From contig CALKYL010000458.1 of the NCBI GenBank assembly GCA_938003515.1, positions 1 through 8,277 of the forward strand: DNA of 8,277 bases, in the 5' to 3' direction. Made by a program: the position numbers and the translations under genes. This DNA is from an uncultured bacterium (lineage in GTDB: Bacteria > Planctomycetota > UBA1135 > UBA2386). This document shows positions 6,668 to 8,277 of the stretch, piece by piece; the stretch's first letter is position 1, and each line of letters starts with the position of its first letter. The notes beneath the pieces were generated by a model. It made no database searches. It was not told the DNA's origin and saw only the letters and a program-made list of their open reading frames with translations.

Positions 6668-7681
6668 TCAGCCGCGCCCGGCCGCGACCTGGCGCTCGAG
6701 CCACGCCCGCATCACGTAGCCCTCGGCGGTGTGCCGCGGGCCCGGCAGTCGGGCGACGCGGCGCGCGCCGCACTGCACCAGCCGGGCGCGGAAGAACTCG
6801 AACAGCACCGAGCCCGCGTCGCGGGCGCCGGCATCGACGCGGCTGTCGAGTTCGATGCTGCTCAACCCTTCGCGAGCCATGCGCTGTGCGAGCCGCTCCA
6901 GCTCTTCGGACGACGTGCCGAACAGGAACTCGCGGAACGCCTGCTGCTCGACCTCGTCGTAGGCGCGGTCCGTGAACAGGTCGACGAACTCCTCGTCGGC
7001 GCCCTTCGTCAGCAGCTGGAACAGCTCGCAGTTGCCGGCCAGCGAGCCGCCGATGACGCGCACGCGCTGGCGCGCCTCCCAGGTCGCCGCGAGGATCGGG
7101 AAGAACTCGTGCACGCGCCAGGTCAGGCGGTTGCCCCACAGCTGCGCGAGGTTGCGCACGCCCTGCGCCCGCACGTCGCGCCGCACGTCGGGGTCGATGA
7201 CCAGATCGACGAGCACCTCCTCGACCAGACGACAGTGCACGCTCGCGCGCAGCCGCCGCGCCGACAGCTCGCGCATGCTCGCCGCGTCGGCGGGGTCGGG
7301 CAGCCGCCCGCTGAGGTGCCAGAGCATGCGCAGGAAGTTGATCTGCGCCATGTTCATCGCGCGGCCGACGAGCGCCTGCGTCGGCGCGCGGAACGGGAAC
7401 GTCGCCTGGTCGGTCGCGACCAGCGTGTCGACCAGCGTCTCGAGCCCGCGCCGCCTGCCGTGCAGCTCCTGCTCCTGCAGCGGCGACGGGTAGCGAACCA
7501 GGAGCTCCCCGAACAGCGCGAGGCTCTCGAGCGCCTGCCGGATCGCCGCGATCGACGCGTGCGCCTGCTCGCCGCCGGCGCGCTCCAGCGCGGCCACGAC
7601 GTTCGCGACGAGGTCCATCTCCTCCGGCAGGAGGGGGCTGCGGCTGCGGTCGCTCGGGCTCGGTCGGCTCGTCTCGGGCAT
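6668..7681 (-). CDS. Unrecognised soluble, mostly helical protein downstream of hisS
   Basis: From ATG 7681 the product has 337 residues; I do not recognise the family. There is no signal peptide or membrane segment. A polar Ser/Pro/Arg-rich leader (1-20) is followed by many amphipathic helices: about 21-64, 68-92, 100-127, 134-162, 165-203 (RNLAQLWGNRLTWRVHEFFP, 176-195), a Gly-rich turn VIGGSLAGN (209-217), then 218-232, 240-254 and 258-272. A basic C-terminus follows (297-337). The RDVRAQGVRNLAQLWG stretch (168-183) has a look of HEAT/ARM-type repeats, but this is weak. No catalytic motif stands out. It starts 13 bases after the hisS stop on the same strand, so a shared transcript is likely. 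An alternative GTG 7708 would overlap hisS by 14 bases. A GGGAG lies 16 bases before ATG 7681, farther than usual. Consistent codon use and a clean convergent end support a real gene. Confidence 0.75.
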   Translation of the reverse strand: MPETSRPSPSDRSRSPLLPEEMDLVANVVAALERAGGEQAHASIAAIRQALESLALFGELLVRYPSPLQEQELHGRRRGLETLVDTLVATDQATFPFRAPTQALVGRAMNMAQINFLRMLWHLSGRLPDPADAASMRELSARRLRASVHCRLVEEVLVDLVIDPDVRRDVRAQGVRNLAQLWGNRLTWRVHEFFPILAATWEARQRVRVIGGSLAGNCELFQLLTKGADEEFVDLFTDRAYDEVEQQAFREFLFGTSSEELERLAQRMAREGLSSIELDSRVDAGARDAGSVLFEFFRARLVQCGARRVARLPGPRHTAEGYVMRAWLERQVAAGRG

Positions 7682-7694
7682 CGCTCGGGGCAGT

Positions 7695-8277
7695 CTACTC
7701 CCTGCCACGCGCAGCGGCCGAGAGCCGCGCCGCGACGGCGTCGACGGCGAGCGCCTCCTGGGAGCCGGTGCCGAGATCCTTGAGCGCGACGGTGCCGGCC
7801 TCGACCTCCTGCGGTCCGAGGATGCCGACGAACGGAACGCCGATCGCGTTGCCGTAGGCGAGCTGCTTCTTCACCGCCGCGTCGTCGGCGTAGACCTCGA
7901 CCCGCGCCCCCGCGGCCCGCAGCCGCGTCGCGACGCCGATCGCCACCGCCGCCGGGACGTCGCCGGTGCGGCACAGGAGCAGCTGCGGGCCGACGCCCAG
8001 CGCTGGGAACATCGCGCGCTCCTCCATCACCAGGAGCACGCGCTCGAGGCCGAGCGAGAAGCCGACCGCCGGCACCGGCTGCTTCTGGAACATGCCGATC
8101 AGGTCGTCGTAGCGACCGCCCCCGCCCATCGAGCCCGCGAGGCCGTCGACGCGGATCTCGAAGATCGGGCCGGTGTAGTAGCTGAGGCCGCGCGCGAGCG
8201 TCGGGTCGAACGCGAGGTGCTGCGCCGCCGGGCCGTCGGCCGCGGGAGGCGGCAGCTGGACGTCCGGAACGGGAGCC
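7695..8277 (-). CDS. hisS: Histidyl-tRNA synthetase, C-terminal part, cut by the window edge
   Basis: HisRS activates histidine with ATP and charges tRNA-His. The frame is open to the right edge and gives about 193 residues here, to a TAG at 7695-7697. Counting from the edge: histidine-binding LARGLSYYTG (27-36), GGGGRYDDLIGMF (51-63), class II motif 3 in VGFSLGLERVLLVMEE (71-86), then the anticodon-binding domain (about 98-193) with VKKQLAYGNAIGVPFVGILG (134-153) and GTVALKDLGTG (160-170). The family usually has RGLDYY, and here Asp is replaced by Ser; the preceding Arg29, needed for activation in E. coli (Arg259), is kept. The GSMGGGGRYDDLIGMF style resembles the eukaryote/Bacteroidetes-like HisRS branch more than the E. 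coli type, from memory of family sequences. Motifs 1 and 2 are outside the window. The unknown gene at 6668-7681 follows directly. Confidence 0.96.
   Translation of the reverse strand, partial: APVPDVQLPPPAADGPAAQHLAFDPTLARGLSYYTGPIFEIRVDGLAGSMGGGGRYDDLIGMFQKQPVPAVGFSLGLERVLLVMEERAMFPALGVGPQLLLCRTGDVPAAVAIGVATRLRAAGARVEVYADDAAVKKQLAYGNAIGVPFVGILGPQEVEAGTVALKDLGTGSQEALAVDAVAARLSAAARGRE

Noticed and set aside
6639..6680. Inverted repeat CGGGCGC/GCGCCCG between polA and the convergent gene as a bidirectional terminator
   Set aside because: The 28-base loop is large, there is no T-tract on either strand, and 7-bp GC inverted repeats are expected by chance at this base composition.
4369..6975. 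Long plus-strand frame overlapping polA in another register
   Set aside because: Its product is almost entirely Arg, Ala, Pro and Gly, the usual frameshifted reading of GC-rich coding DNA; polA explains the region.
1..8277. tRNA genes, tRNA-Sec, SECIS elements, CRISPR arrays, insertion sequences or defence genes
   Set aside because: Nothing seen with cloverleaf-like spacing, regular repeats, transposase motifs or terminal inverted repeats; genes are tightly packed and of uniform composition.

Overview
The window is very GC-rich, with strong G/C preference at third codon positions in every gene. It looks like ordinary bacterial chromosome. It carries core genes for selenocysteine synthesis, DNA repair and replication, and tRNA charging, and I see no phage, transposon, CRISPR or defence genes. 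The combination of high GC, a bacterial SelA, a short RecJ (577 residues) and a HisRS whose motifs lean towards the eukaryote/Bacteroidetes-like branch fits a deltaproteobacteria-like lineage (Myxococcota, Binatota or relatives). That placement is inference and cannot be settled here.

Layout: (1) positions 1-741, minus strand: the 5' two-thirds or less of selA, running off the left edge. (2) 754-2487, plus: recJ, transcribed divergently from selA across only 12 bp (or 33 bp with the later selA start). (3) 2484-3143, plus: a DedA/YqaA-type membrane protein whose GTG start overlaps the recJ stop in a GTGA junction. (4) 3232-3822, plus: a small lipoprotein built from repeated PepSY-like units. 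(5) 3893-6634, plus: full-length polA. (6) 6668-7681, minus: a helical protein I do not recognise, convergent with polA. (7) 7695-8277, minus: the 3' part of hisS, running off the right edge and lying immediately upstream of gene 6 on the same strand.

Functionally, RecJ (5'-3' single-strand exonuclease) and PolA (gap filling and flap removal) both serve excision and recombinational repair, and both are on the plus strand, though a membrane protein and a lipoprotein lie between them. SelA would make selenocysteinyl-tRNA, implying selenoproteins elsewhere in the genome. HisS charges tRNA-His and probably shares a transcript with the unknown downstream gene.

I found no clear undescribed multi-gene system. 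The points most worth following are: a PolA whose proofreading domain is present but has lost three of four catalytic carboxylates; a natural Tyr at its ribose-selectivity position; the repeat architecture of the lipoprotein; the unknown gene behind hisS; and the very compact selA/recJ start region, where -10-like hexamers on the two strands overlap.
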